Source: Epiperipatus broadwayi (lineage: Eukaryota > Onychophora > Udeonychophora > Euonychophora > Peripatidae). From it: a DNA stretch of 64,000 nucleotides. Location of the stretch: the NCBI GenBank assembly GCA_028023455.1, contig JAQFVV010000204.1, positions 1,769,001 to 1,833,000 of the forward strand, in the 5' to 3' direction. Below are positions 25,119-36,600 of the stretch, piece by piece (the stretch's first letter is position 1; each line of letters starts with the position of its first letter). The translations under genes were made by a program, and so were the position numbers. The notes under the pieces were generated by a model that did not search any database, was not told the DNA's origin, and saw only the letters and a program-made list of their open reading frames with translations.

Positions 25119-28100
25119 CCTTATATTATTTGATTGTTAAGCACCATAGCAAATGTTTTAATTATTAACATCAAAATATATACTCCAAATGTTCTTTTCT
25201 GTTTCAATAATTCTCAAAAATAAATACAAAATTTGAGCTATGTTACCACTTCTTGAGTACATATTGTATCATATTTTTCAGATAATTGTTAAAACTGCAA
25301 CTAGCACTTGAGAGTATAATTTTGATGGTTTTCATTTAAAATTTTATGATGCTAATATACAAAATAAAAATAAAAAATAATACTAGCAGATTCTAGATAA
25401 AAAGGCTTTTTTATGGAAATGATATGAAAGATAATCAATGCAATTATAAATTACAAAAATTAAAGTGAAAAGTACTTTTACTACATTACTGTGAAAAGAA
25501 ATTTTACCAATAGTATCTCCATGTTATATCTCAGCTTAATAGTAAATATATAATAATTTTCCCCCAAAGACATTAACTGATTAAGATGTTTCCAAGCAGT
25601 ATTGATATTTACTGAAGTTATCTTTTTATATTATATAATAAATGAAATTTTCAATCAATCTTTGCTGTGAAATGCTATTTAAATTCAATGCTGGACTGTT
25701 ACTTGTTGTGGGAATAATGGTAAAAAATGCCTAGACAAAATTCTAAAAAATTTATTATTTAAATTTTATCACTATTGTTCATATTAATTATCTATCATTT
25801 TTTAATTAGAAAGACAGTTTTATATATCTTGTTTGTTTGAATGTTTAAAAAAAACATGCCAATAATATTTAAGAGAAATTATCAGAGAAGATTAGTAGAG
25901 ATATGTGGTCTATCATAGGACTATTTAAGACAAAACTCAAAGTAATACTGGATATTAAATGAGTTATTTCCAATAAATTCTTTACTTTTGAAGCCACAAA
26001 TGTGTCTGCCAGAAATTAGATGTCAAGAATGTAAAATTTATCCTAACGTTTTGTTATTCTTCATTTTTTTCAAGACTGCGTGTATCAAACTGCAAAAAAA
26101 CTGCATGCAACAATCACATGATGATAGTAAATTAAATAATGCATTTTATTAAAAACAATGAAAAGCAACAAAAATATTTGTGCTAGGTGTTGCTAGAAAT
26201 CAATCGGATTAACAAAGCAAAAGCACTAATTATATCAGAATAACACGGATATAATCAAAGCCATACTCTTCCAGAAATTGGTCGTTGCTTTAGATGTTAA
26301 TTAAAGTAATTTTAATGGCCCAGATTTAACTTAAGGCACATACTGTGACAATTTTTTTAGTAATAGAAATAAATCACTTCTTTGCAAGCAAAATTTCAAT
26401 TTGTTACGATGAGAAGATATTAAATAATCTGACAAGAATAACGATAATCACATTAATAGTTGATTTTAAAGAGACAATATCACGAACTTATTTTAAAATC
26501 ATCAAGCGACTTTTTCTAAATTTATTTTTATATATGTCTGTGCACATATATATTATAATTTGCTAAAAAAACTTAAAAAATAAATAAATACATTCTAAAT
26601 ATATATATATTATACGTAATTCTGTTTCATTGGTTTCTTTTTATATAATGGAAAGCCTTAGTCAATTTTTGCAAGACATTTTTATAAAGCTTTTAACGAG
26701 AGCTTTGTTAATTCACTATACATCCTAAACTCATTTTCCAGAAAATCAACTTCGTCTCATTGACTTTTTTTAATACTATTGATGTAAAATCCAAATTTTT
26801 TTCTTAAATGCTTTCAATCTTCATGACCTTTTTTTTTATATTTTTTAATCGCCGACAAACGTAACTTTTTTTTTCCATTTTTCATGCAAGCCCTGGCCAA
26901 ACGCTGTTTAATCAGTTACTATTTAAAGATACACAATTAAGGCTCTAAAAAGGCAGAAATTTTATTACTATATACAAAAGAATACTTAGCTAATACTTCA
27001 TTGTAAAAAACTGTTATTAAAAAATAATTTTAACAATTTTTGCAATAAACTTGAGTTTTTTTGTATTCTAATAGAAATAAAGCATTAAATAAAATGTAAT
27101 CTAAAAGTTTTAACTTCAAAATCAAAAATAAGTTTTTCTTTTAACTATAGAAGCTGCTTGATGTGAAAAGTTACTTATGTACCTGCAGGCAATAGAAATA
27201 AGGAAAATATATTTTTAACTATATAAAAAAATTATTGATTTTTGACATTATTTAAATAGTTAAAATGAAATCATAAATAGGAATAAGATTTCGAGTTATA
27301 TATATATTTAATGTGAAAAAATTATATTCATTCATTTATTGAATTTTTCTTTAAGAAATTAATAGTTTAATTTTATTCTGGTTAATTCAATTAAAGCAAA
27401 ATGAATACAGGTAAAAGATATTATAACCATTGTTGTTATATTATCTGAAAACTGCATCTTACTACAATCTTGTTTTTATTTTATGCTTAATGCATGCAAT
27501 TGCTATTCATTTGATTAATTCAAATTACCTTACAAACTTTGTACTTCAAAATAGCTACATATTTACTTCCTGTCCACTATTGATTAAATATTTAGTTTGA
27601 TTAATTGCTGTTCTTCCATTTTATATAAACCTCTTAACATGTTTTTGAAATAAATTATATAAAGTGTATCTATCTCCGTTGCTACAGTAATTCATGCCGA
27701 GAACACTGAGAATTACAACAATAATAAACATTTTAAATTATCAACTAAATTTTAAGAGAACACCTCACTCCACTCTTGCAAAACTTTATCTCTCTCAGTA
27801 TTCCCTATATAAATCACCAAGTAGTAAGATACAATTAATTTCTTTCTGATATGAAATCTTTTCCATTATCCCTTTTTCAATACCCTCATACATCTTTAAA
27901 TACTTCACCATCGTACTGCCATGATCAGATCCACATTTAACAAAAGTTTTATAAATCTTATCGATTCATTACGCCACATTACATTTCTGTGACAATAAAT
28001 ATATGAATTCTTATTTGAAAATTGTAATATTATGATCTTAGGATTTTTATAATTAATATAAAATTTTTAATATTTATTTTATGAATACGTTGTTGATAAA

Positions 28101-29790
28101 TGAATGATATCCTAGCAATAAACAGAAATAGACATACACTTAATCTACTAGCTAATATCTACTTCTTATTAAATAATAATTTAATAAAGTAATAAATAGT
28201 TTAACTAAAACAAAATTGCATTAACTCTAAATTTGGAATAATATTATCATCTACTAGGAGAATTTTCGTACCAAGAGTGAAAATGTAATTTTATGTCCAC
28301 TCAAGATATTCATCAACAGCGCATAAATTTATCATTATCAAATCGCAAACAATAAATAATCTTATCACAATTTTCTTTCAATAAATTTGTAGTTTCAACA
28401 ATAGTTGATCAATAAAGAAAATTATTAATATTTATTTGTATGCAATTTTCACATTTGCCAATAACTATTAGTTTAACAGTTAAACTTTTGTTTATGTATT
28501 TGTACCTGGAATAAACATAGTAAATATTTGCATAATAAATTGTATAATGTTTAGATTTCTGGATTTAATGGGTACCAAGAACATTAAGACCCTATACTGA
28601 ATTTAAACAACAAAATAACATTTATTAACAAAGAACAAATTTTATATAGCATAACAAATCATAGAAGTCTGTTACAAAGAATAAAAAAAATTATATTTAC
28701 AATAGGTTCCTGCAATTGTTTAAAGAGAATACAATTTCAACTTTCCTTACATTAAAACATTACATAACAAAATTACATATCCATATCAGGTGGTGATTGT
28801 ACATTGACATAATGTTTGACTAGTTAAATTTATTATAGTTTTATCTTTCAAATCAAATACTTATTTTACTAATATTACAAATAATTATTCTAATCTTAAG
28901 TAATGTAATCTAATAATGTGCCTTCTAATGCTATAAACTCATAAATTTTAGCTTTATCAGCTACATATTAATTATTTATTTTATATTCTTCAATAATAAA
29001 TTTCTATTAATTAAGGATTATATATATTGGATGTTATTTATGGTCTTTAATTATTACAGTTTTTTAACTATATCTCATTTATTAACTGTATGGTTTTAAT
29101 TATCAAGCTATCATAAAGCCTTAAATCATTTCAGAGGTTATATTTATGCACCCACACACATTTGATGCTATATATGTCCCAACAATGAGTAAAGATAAAT
29201 ACTCTTTAAATCTTACCAGTCCAGGATGACTGTTTAGGGCACATGTATATTACTTACTCAGGGTAATAATAATAAATTAGAATTCTGTATAAATAATTAT
29301 CAGTTTTATTAATGATCATTAGCAAGGCTTAGCAAAGTACATTATACATCAAACATTTTCAACTGCATTTAGGGAGTTAACAAGTGCTCCAGAGTGGATA
29401 ATATATTTCACAAATCTAAATTTATCACAATGACCATACTAAATTAACAATACCTTACACTGGTAAAATATATTGTAATGAAGATATTTCCAAGAAGAGA
29501 AAAAAAACAACCAAAGCAATAAACGTGATTGCATGAACCCAGATTACATTTACTATCTGAAGGTAATAAAATGTTAGAACTTAGTCTCTAGACATATATA
29601 ACACAGGAATGAACCAATCACTATTATGACTATAAAAGAAGAAAATATCTCTCAAGGAACATATCATCCGTACTGGAAAGAGTGATCTTAGATCTCCTGA
29701 CAAACTAGCTAAATTATTTAATATTAACAATAATGAGAGAGCTAAGCTCAATCTCTAAATCCTTAAGGTAGAAATAAATTCACTTACCTT
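25119..29790. other. AT-rich spacer, no gene recognised
   Basis: This is a long AT-rich stretch. The plus-strand frame at 26,345-26,566 is hydrophobic and of low complexity, with no supporting signal. On the minus strand near 27,730-27,940 a frame reads KCGSDHGSTMVKYLKMYEG, which is more protein-like than the rest and may be a decayed mobile-element ORF that I cannot identify. The remainder shows no repeats long enough to call. Confidence 0.5.
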
Positions 29791-29799
29791 GGAACAGTC

Positions 29800-30330
29800 A
29801 GATAACAAATTTTGATTTCACCCACGGCCCACCACTCTCACTTACAGCTCCACCACAGGACCCTCCTTCCTTGATGGATATGTCCACTTATTCAAACTCA
29901 GAAACCAACCTGTCTGAGTCTACCAACACTGTCCCTTCCACCACTAACAAGAAACACCAGAAGCATGCACACCCTAACCCATCTGATAGTGACACCAACT
30001 CTGACAGGCAGATTTCCATTCTTGATCCTCCCAATAAATCCCTAATGGATCCTCTTCCTGAACCAAGGGCAAGTCTCAGACATACAGAATGCACAAGAAA
30101 AAAGCAATTGTTTCAGTGAAAAATTCTCTGGCTTCAACATGGGCCTCATTGGCCTCCTCCCTTCACACTCTCTCACCTTCCTCTGCTGAATTTTTCTCAG
30201 ACAATGGTTCATCAAGTGACATCAAGAATGAATCATTGTGCAATTTTGGCAGGAGAAAAAAGAACTGTACTCCTCACATCTCTCCCAGCCCAAATCATCC
30301 CCACTCATCATAGAATTTTCTGAATTCCTA
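29800..30330 (+). pseudogene. Ser/Thr/Pro-rich degenerate ORF, probably retroelement gag-like
   Basis: This block is much richer in G and C than its surroundings. Two overlapping plus-strand frames (29,871-30,119 and 30,089-30,313) together give a hydrophilic, Ser/Thr/Pro/Asp-rich product with NKKHQKHAHPNPSDSDTNSD and later SLSPSSAEFFSDNGSSSD-like text (LHTLSPSSAEFFSDNGSSSD), then a basic GRRKKN patch. A switch of frame near 30,090-30,115 keeps this character, which suggests one original ORF with a frameshift. Such low-complexity acidic and basic composition is typical of gag-like first ORFs of some retroelements, DIRS-like ones included. No enzymatic motif is present, so the family is a guess. 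Confidence 0.45.
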
Positions 30331-30351
30331 CTGTTTTTCTCCTTTCCTTAA

Positions 30352-30858
30352 CCTTTTACACCTTTTCAAGAAACTTTAAATCAGTTTTAAATCAAAATAA
30401 CTCAATTCACCAATCATTTTATTCTACGCAAATGGCCACCATTAATCAAGCAAAAGCTAATATAAGTAACCACTAAAATCATTAAAACTAGATTAAAATC
30501 GAGAAAATGTATTTAAAATGTAATCTAATAATTCAAAAGAGGAAATAATAACAAAAATCCTAATTTTCATAACACAAATATATAATCAAAACTTTATAAC
30601 AGAGAAGTCCACTTCTTGTTGTGAGCGGGAGCATTTCACTACCTACTGGCTCCACAAGGATGGGAGGATTCACATATTCAGAATGGGAGTTGGTGAGAGG
30701 ATGAATGATCAAACATGGGTGACCACTTGTTTTGATCTTTTGTGCCTTTTTGGGAAACTTTAGATTTTAGGCCAAGGTAACTCAGTTTTCCAATCATTTC
30801 ATTCTATGTGAGAGGCCGCCATTAATCAAGCAAAAGCTAATATAAGTAACCACTAAAT
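30352..30858 (+). repeat. Direct repeat of about 125 bp, copies 380 bases apart
   Basis: Segment 30,352-30,478 recurs at 30,735-30,858, sharing AATCAAGCAAAAGCTAATAT and AAGTAACCACTAAA and a looser upstream part. The copies flank about 255 bases that include a moderately GC-rich stretch. They may be internal or terminal repeats of the same degenerate element. Confidence 0.8.
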
Positions 30859-31620
30859 ACAAACTGTTAGATTTTATAAATGGAACCCTAATTAAGCATC
30901 AAAATTGGAACTCAACTTGGATTAAAAGAACTCAGTAGGATCAGTAAAGCAGAATCATACCTGAGGACCTAGTGGGACCATTAAATCTAATCATTGGTTT
31001 TGCCTGAATTCTCGGTCTCAAGGGTAGATATGATGGCCAAGGAGGATTTGTTTCAGCGGGATCGATCAGCAATCATCACCACACCCAGGTCTAGAGAGAT
31101 CTGGCAATGTTCTCATGGCCCTCTCTGATTTGGTTGGTGTTCCGGACATGCTGAACCTATGTCACACCCAGATTAATTATAACCCACTTACAGCAGGGGC
31201 CAAAGCAGCTTAACCTTGTCCAAGGAGTGGGTCTGGGTTCTCGCTAAACTGAGTTCTGTCTGATGGGTCATGGATGGATCTGGGGGAGCTGCTTGGAGAA
31301 TTGCCAGGTGGCCTGAGAACTGTTTATCCCACATGAACTCTCCTCAAATGGACATAGCATCCCCTTGATTGATTAATATTTGATCTGTGATAATTCATAT
31401 CCTTTTTTCCTCTTTTTGTGTTTTTTCTTGATGTTTGTACTTGGAATGCATTTTTTATATACCTGTAATATCTAATCTATTGTATAAGGCAGTTCTGTTG
31501 CTTTGAGCCGCCATCCAGTTTCAGAATATCAATGTAACATTGTAGCCTCTATAGTCCTCTGCTACAGGTGACAGAATGTGGTCTCTGCACAGGTGGATCA
31601 TACTTTAGTGACTAAATATA
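30590..31620 (+). other. GC-richer island, decayed mobile-element sequence of uncertain type
   Basis: The segment stands out from the AT-rich background, especially 30,960-31,360. No long frame survives. A plus-strand frame near 31,257-31,310 reads DGSWMDLGELLGELPGG, which could be an RNase H-like first strand, as in DIRS-type retroelements, but this is a weak resemblance. Together with the gag-like block upstream it may be an internally deleted retroelement of about 1.8 kb. It could equally be a remnant of a host gene. Confidence 0.3.
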
Positions 31621-32625
31621 GTTGCTTTGCAAAAAAAAAAATATTTATTCTAAAGAGAACTTAATTTTAAATTCTTGCTAAGTATAATACAAACTTGATG
31701 CATAAAACCAATAAATAATAATTGTCAAATATGACTTTAAAAAATATATAGCTTTAAATAATTAATAAAACATAATACTAATTATAAAGAAAATAAGGCA
31801 GGCATGGTACATAGGTGGATTTATAAAAAAAATGTAAATACAAAACAAAAACTGTATTGGGTAATTAATTTTAAAGTGGCACTATATGAAAATAAAAACA
31901 AATGGGATCAATAATGAAAACAAACAAAGAAAGAATGAAAGAAATGAGTTATGATCAAATGGTATTATATCTTTGGTTACTATAGATATTAATTTCATAG
32001 ATTTTATGTGATAAAATAATTACATTATGACATGTGATGTGGTTGTTATGCATTTATAAAGATAATAATGTATCTTAAATAAGAGATATATTTATAAAAT
32101 TTGGAATCTATAATAAAATAAAAAAAATAATATTATTCACAATGATTCCTTGAAATTGAAAAATACAAAAAAAAAAAAAATAGATTCATATAAATTATTT
32201 TTTTTATTGTTAGGCAGATAGAAGTCAATCTTAATGAAATTATAAGTTATATTTTGTTGTTATTATATATACTATTTAAAATCGTGTTAATAATTATTGT
32301 TATTCATGTAAATAAATTAATATTGTAAATACAGTGATAGAGTAAAGTCTTTGTTTCAGTTTGAAATTATTTTTACCACTTTGTCATATCCAAATACACA
32401 AAATATTGGGAGTATAATATAGAACAAAAATGATAAATTAATTGTTTATTAAATTCAATCATAATTACTTGAATGAGAATATTTAATAGCATTATAATTT
32501 TAACTTAAGAATAGTTATATCTTTATAGTCACATGGAAATTGCTTGTGAAAGTAAATTTGAATTCATTTCAAATAATTTAATATATCAAGCACATAGTTC
32601 TTCTTTTCAAAATAGTTCATAAAAT
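31621..32625. other. AT-rich spacer, no gene seen
   Basis: A/T-rich sequence with an A13 run near 32,168. No coding, repeat or transposon signal was recognised. Confidence 0.6.
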
Positions 32626-32702
32626 CCAAAATAGAAATAAAACAAACTAACTCCTTTTTAAAACTTGTTTTTTATATGACTATTACATGGAAAAAAAATA
32701 TC

Positions 32703-32735
32703 CATTTCGACTATTTTATATAGTCTTTTTAAGGC
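32703..32735 (-). other. Hairpin plus GAAA, hammerhead-core-like (left arm)
   Basis: On the minus strand a perfect stem GACTAT / ATAGTC with loop ATAAA is preceded by CCTTAAAAA and followed at once by GAAATGG. In hammerhead ribozymes the order is CUGANGA, stem II, GAAA. Here the first box is eroded. PLEs are known to carry hammerhead motifs, so this is a plausible decayed example. No stem III is visible. Confidence 0.35.
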
Positions 32736-32943
32736 ACACTAAAATAAAATAATATATATAACAAATAACACATATTCCATAAAAATAAATAAATAAACAA
32801 AAAATTACAAATATATTCATAACCAAAAATATACCTTATCTCACTCCCCTTTCCTATTACCAACAAACACAACTCAAAGAGAAACAATTTCCTTTTATTA
32901 AAAAAAAAAAATCTATCTTTTAAAACATTTAATTAAAAACCTA

Positions 32944-33108
32944 TTATTTTCTTTTCTGTTTATCTAATAACATCCTATTTAATTCTGGTTTTATTTCATT
33001 AATGTATACACCTTCTTTTATCATCCTTTCATTATATGACTTAATACATTCCAAAGGCTTTATATCAAAATCCCCATGCTTAAATTTATTCATGTGAATG
33101 TTCACATG
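32944..33108 (-). pseudogene. C-terminal fragment of a PLE GIY-YIG ORF (left arm)
   Basis: An open minus-strand frame of 54 codons plus stop runs from the central palindrome outward. It contains HMNKFKHGDFDIKPLECIK and RMIKEGVYINEIKPELNRML. The pattern of His followed by a basic segment, then R-x-x-K-E-x-x-x-I and P-x-L-N, resembles the C-terminal end of GIY-YIG nuclease domains of Penelope-like elements. It is 5'-truncated, with no start codon or RT. It is nearly identical to the right-arm copy, differing at a few residues (Gly/Ser, Asn/Ser, Leu/Ile). Confidence 0.6.
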
Positions 33109-33134
33109 AATAAATTTAAACATGGGGATTTATG

Positions 33135-33281
33135 AATAAATTTAAGCATGGGGATTTTGATATAAAGCCTTTGGAATGTATTAAGTCATATAATGAAAGG
33201 ATGATAAAAGAAAGTGTATATATTAGTGAAATAAAACCAGAATTAAATAGGATGTTAATAGATAAACAGAAAAGAAAATAA
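33135..33281 (+). pseudogene. C-terminal fragment of a PLE GIY-YIG ORF (right arm)
   Basis: An open plus-strand frame of 48 codons plus stop, the mirror copy of the left-arm fragment: NKFKHGDFDIKPLECIK, then ERMIKESVYISEIKPELN, then a lysine/arginine-rich end and TAA. Both copies keep the frame over the whole stretch, unlike most elements here, so the duplication is younger than the LINE and LTR fossils or the stretch is short enough to have escaped. The family assignment rests on the C-terminal motif only. Confidence 0.6.
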
Positions 33282-33504
33282 TAGATTTTTAATTAAATGT
33301 TTTAAAAGATATATATAGATTTTTTTTTAATAAAAAAAATTTGTTTCTCTTTGAGTTGTGTTTGTTGGTAATAGGAAAGGGGAGTGAGATAAGGTATATT
33401 TTTGGTTATGAATATATTTTGTAATTTTTTGTTTATTTATTTATTTATTTATTTTTATGGAATGTGTTATTTGTTATATATATATATTATTTTATTTTAG
33501 TATG

Positions 33505-33540
33505 CCTTGAAAAAGACTATATAAAATAGTTGAAACGTTG
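33505..33540 (+). other. Hairpin plus GAAAC, hammerhead-core-like (right arm)
   Basis: CCTTGAAAAA is followed by stem GACTAT / ATAGTT (one G-T pair) around ATAAA, then GAAACGTTGG. It is the mirror copy of the left-arm hairpin. The GAAAC after the stem fits the second hammerhead box, and the TGAAAAA before it is one or two changes from the first. Confidence 0.35.
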
Positions 33541-33612
33541 GATTATTTTTTCCATGTAATAGTCATATAAAAAACAAGTTTTAAAAAGGAGTTAGTTTGT
33601 TTTATTTTCATT

Positions 33613-36600
33613 TCAAATACATTCAAAAGAGTATATGAGTATTAAATATTAGTATGAAAATATTGTATACAATTTAATTAAAGTTAACATGGAATATAAA
33701 ACCGGATAAGTTGGTAATTTGACTGACTAAAGTTTTAAAAAAAAGTTCATTTTATAAATAGTAGTTAGTTATAAGTTATAATTATATTAATTGTTAGAAA
33801 ATATGATAATGATTTATAATTTGGAATTTATTATTTTTGTTAAAAAGATATACTAATTCTAATGAAATGACTTAAAAATATATTATAATGTTAGACTTGT
33901 TTATGATTAAGATGGTTGGATCTTAGTAAAATCCCTCTTATTAATCAATTATCTTAAATAGAGGAATTATTATGTTATCAAATGAAAATAAGTAAGAACC
34001 TTGAGATATGCATAAGGTAGTAGTAATTATTATAAAAGATATGAGATTATAATAGATTTTATTAATTTGATGTGATTAATTGAAGATGTCATGGAAAGAT
34101 ATATATTTATTATTATTAAAAACCACTCTCTTGTAACTGTCTTTGTAAATCTACCATAGGAATTATTTGGTAGATAATTATAATCAATTGTTGAGTTTTA
34201 TGAAATAATATTTTATATGATTTATGGTTTAATGTTAGAGCTAGGCAGCAGATAGATTCAAAGTGTAGAGTAAGAAATGTGGAGGTCCAGGGCAGACAGG
34301 TTATAGTAGAAAGAAAGGTTTTTGATGCTCAATTGTCTAGTCATATTGTGGCCTAATCTTAAAACAACAAAGACAAATTAGAAAGTATAATTTTTTTTTT
34401 TTTGGTATAAAATACACATCTGAAAAGAAAAGTTTGCAATATATATATGTGTGTGTAAATTTTATGTGTTTTGACATTGAATTAATTGTGCATTGAGAAA
34501 ATAATATGATTTATTAGGTTTATTTTTTATATAAATGTCAGTGTGTGCACATATTTCCATGCACACACACACATATATGTTAAATTGATCATTAATTATG
34601 TATTATAAAAATGAATTTTATTTATAGATTTGGAACTATTTAAATATGTTTATAAATTTTTATAAGGCACGTCTGTGTGTTGATATATATGTTTTATGTA
34701 AACTTATTGGGACATATATGTAAATTATAATATAATAGCGAATTTCTTTTTGGTATTAATGAAAATTAGAGAACTTAATGTACAAGTATATCTACATTCT
34801 ACTAACCTTAATTTCATTTTAATTAAATTGTTATTAATAAATTGATATTTCATTGTTACAGTGAATTTATTCAATCCTAAATAGTTTAGAATATTATATG
34901 TTCGTATTATAACTCTTGATCACAGTAACAATTATAGAGATTTTGCTGTCTGATCTGAATTAAAGCATAATGGTATATAAAAGGGGTTTATATTTAGTCT
35001 TTATGGATATCCAATTGATGATAATTCCTGTTTGGCACAAAGTGGATATTCTTTAAAGTCCATGAACTACATTTCATTTTAATTAATTATTTAAAAATTA
35101 AGTTTATAATTTACCAGTTCATTAATTGTACTAAGTGTTCAGAGAGCATTGATGATGATCAGATGTTTTAATATCTCAGCATTATTCTTAATGGTATATT
35201 TTTATGGATTAGACCTTAAATTTCTGCATGCAAATTATAGTTTAAATAATTTTCCAAGCTAACAAGAGCTAAATAATAATCCTGGTCTATATTAGATGCA
35301 TTTCAAATCCAATCACATAATGGGCTGTTGGTTTAGTTTTATTGTTGATCATTCTTGATGATGAATGATTATTTCTTATCTGTAATGATGATGAATGATT
35401 ATTTTTGTCTGTAATGCTGGATGAACTTACAATTACTTATAATTACTTACTAGTACTTATAGTTCTGTACATGTGTTCACCTCTTATATTTATTTGTATT
35501 TAATTGTAAATTTTTTATTGACTTGGATTGTTGATGATGTTTTCCATCACCCCAGGTTCACCCTTGAGTTCATACATTTACAATATGTTATAGGTAAAAT
35601 GTACACCTAAACTAATATAAACTATGAAACCATATACTTAAAAGTATTTATTATACATGGTTTATATTTTCTTAATTTGTTTATTTTTTTGATTAAATAT
35701 TATTTGCTAAACTATTGTTCTTGATATTTTCTACTCTGTATTTTTTTGTGTTCTGCAAAAGTTTTTGATTTTTCTTTTTTTTTTTTTGCACTTAAGAAAA
35801 TATTCATAATATTTTTTTTTTTTTAATTTAATAAGTTTAGGTAACATATCCATTTACATACCATTTAACAAAATAGTTTTGATGAATATCAAATTCTACT
35901 CTGCAGCCATAAGCATATCTTATTCTTTTGTAAATTAGTTTAATAATTTTTTAATTATGTTCATTTTATTGTAGAAATAATTTTAATATGATTTTTTATG
36001 TAAGCAGTTATTTTATCAAATATTAATAGTTTCATATTTGTTTTAGTTGATTGTGCTAGCTTTTTTTTTATCTTGGTTTAATAATAATTATTTTACTATC
36101 ATACATTTGATATGCTATTTTAAAAGTAGAATACTTCAGTATTGTTTTAAATTTTTCATTAAGCTAATTTTGAAAGAAGGATTTTTTTAACTACTATTAC
36201 TTTTGATATATGATTTTGAGAGTTATTTAATTTTATGTTTTATGCTAATTTTTTGATCATTTCCTAATTATTAAAATTTGCAAAGCAATGTTTTTGATAT
36301 GACATATTTTAAAAGTACTTAGATATTATTTTTAACTTTTTTACATTAACTTTTCATGTTAGTTGCTAATTACTAATACTTTCTAAATATTCTTTTTTAA
36401 TATTTGATTCATTTATTTTTTGGCCCGTGATTTATTAATTTTTTTTGTCATTTCTTAATTGCTAATATATTTTCTATTTGATTTTGAGTATTATTTGGAT
36501 TTTTTGGACATTTGATTTTGCTTATTTCTATGATAGTTATTGGGGAGGGAGTGTGATGAAAACGACATTTTTAACTATGTTAAACAAAATAATTGGAACA

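Larger units (their letters stand above)
32626..33612. mobile_element. Head-to-head pair of 5'-truncated Penelope-like elements
   Basis: The left arm 32,626-33,093 is the inverted copy of the right arm 33,132-33,612, with few mismatches. The 38-base centre holds a small palindrome (CATGTGAATGTTCACATG, 33,091-33,108) and a partial extra copy of the arm start. Each arm reads outward as the last codons of a GIY-YIG-like ORF, an A/T-rich 3' region, and a hairpin followed by GAAA. So two 3' fragments of one element are joined at their truncated 5' ends. Inverted, 5'-truncated arrangements are known for PLEs. Confidence 0.7.

Noticed and set aside
26345-26566. 73-codon plus-strand frame
   Set aside because: Hydrophobic, low-complexity, no motif and no neighbouring coding signal.
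29888-30094. 68-codon minus-strand frame
   Set aside because: Shadow of the Ser/Pro-rich plus-strand frame. The plus strand has the more plausible composition and continues past the frameshift.
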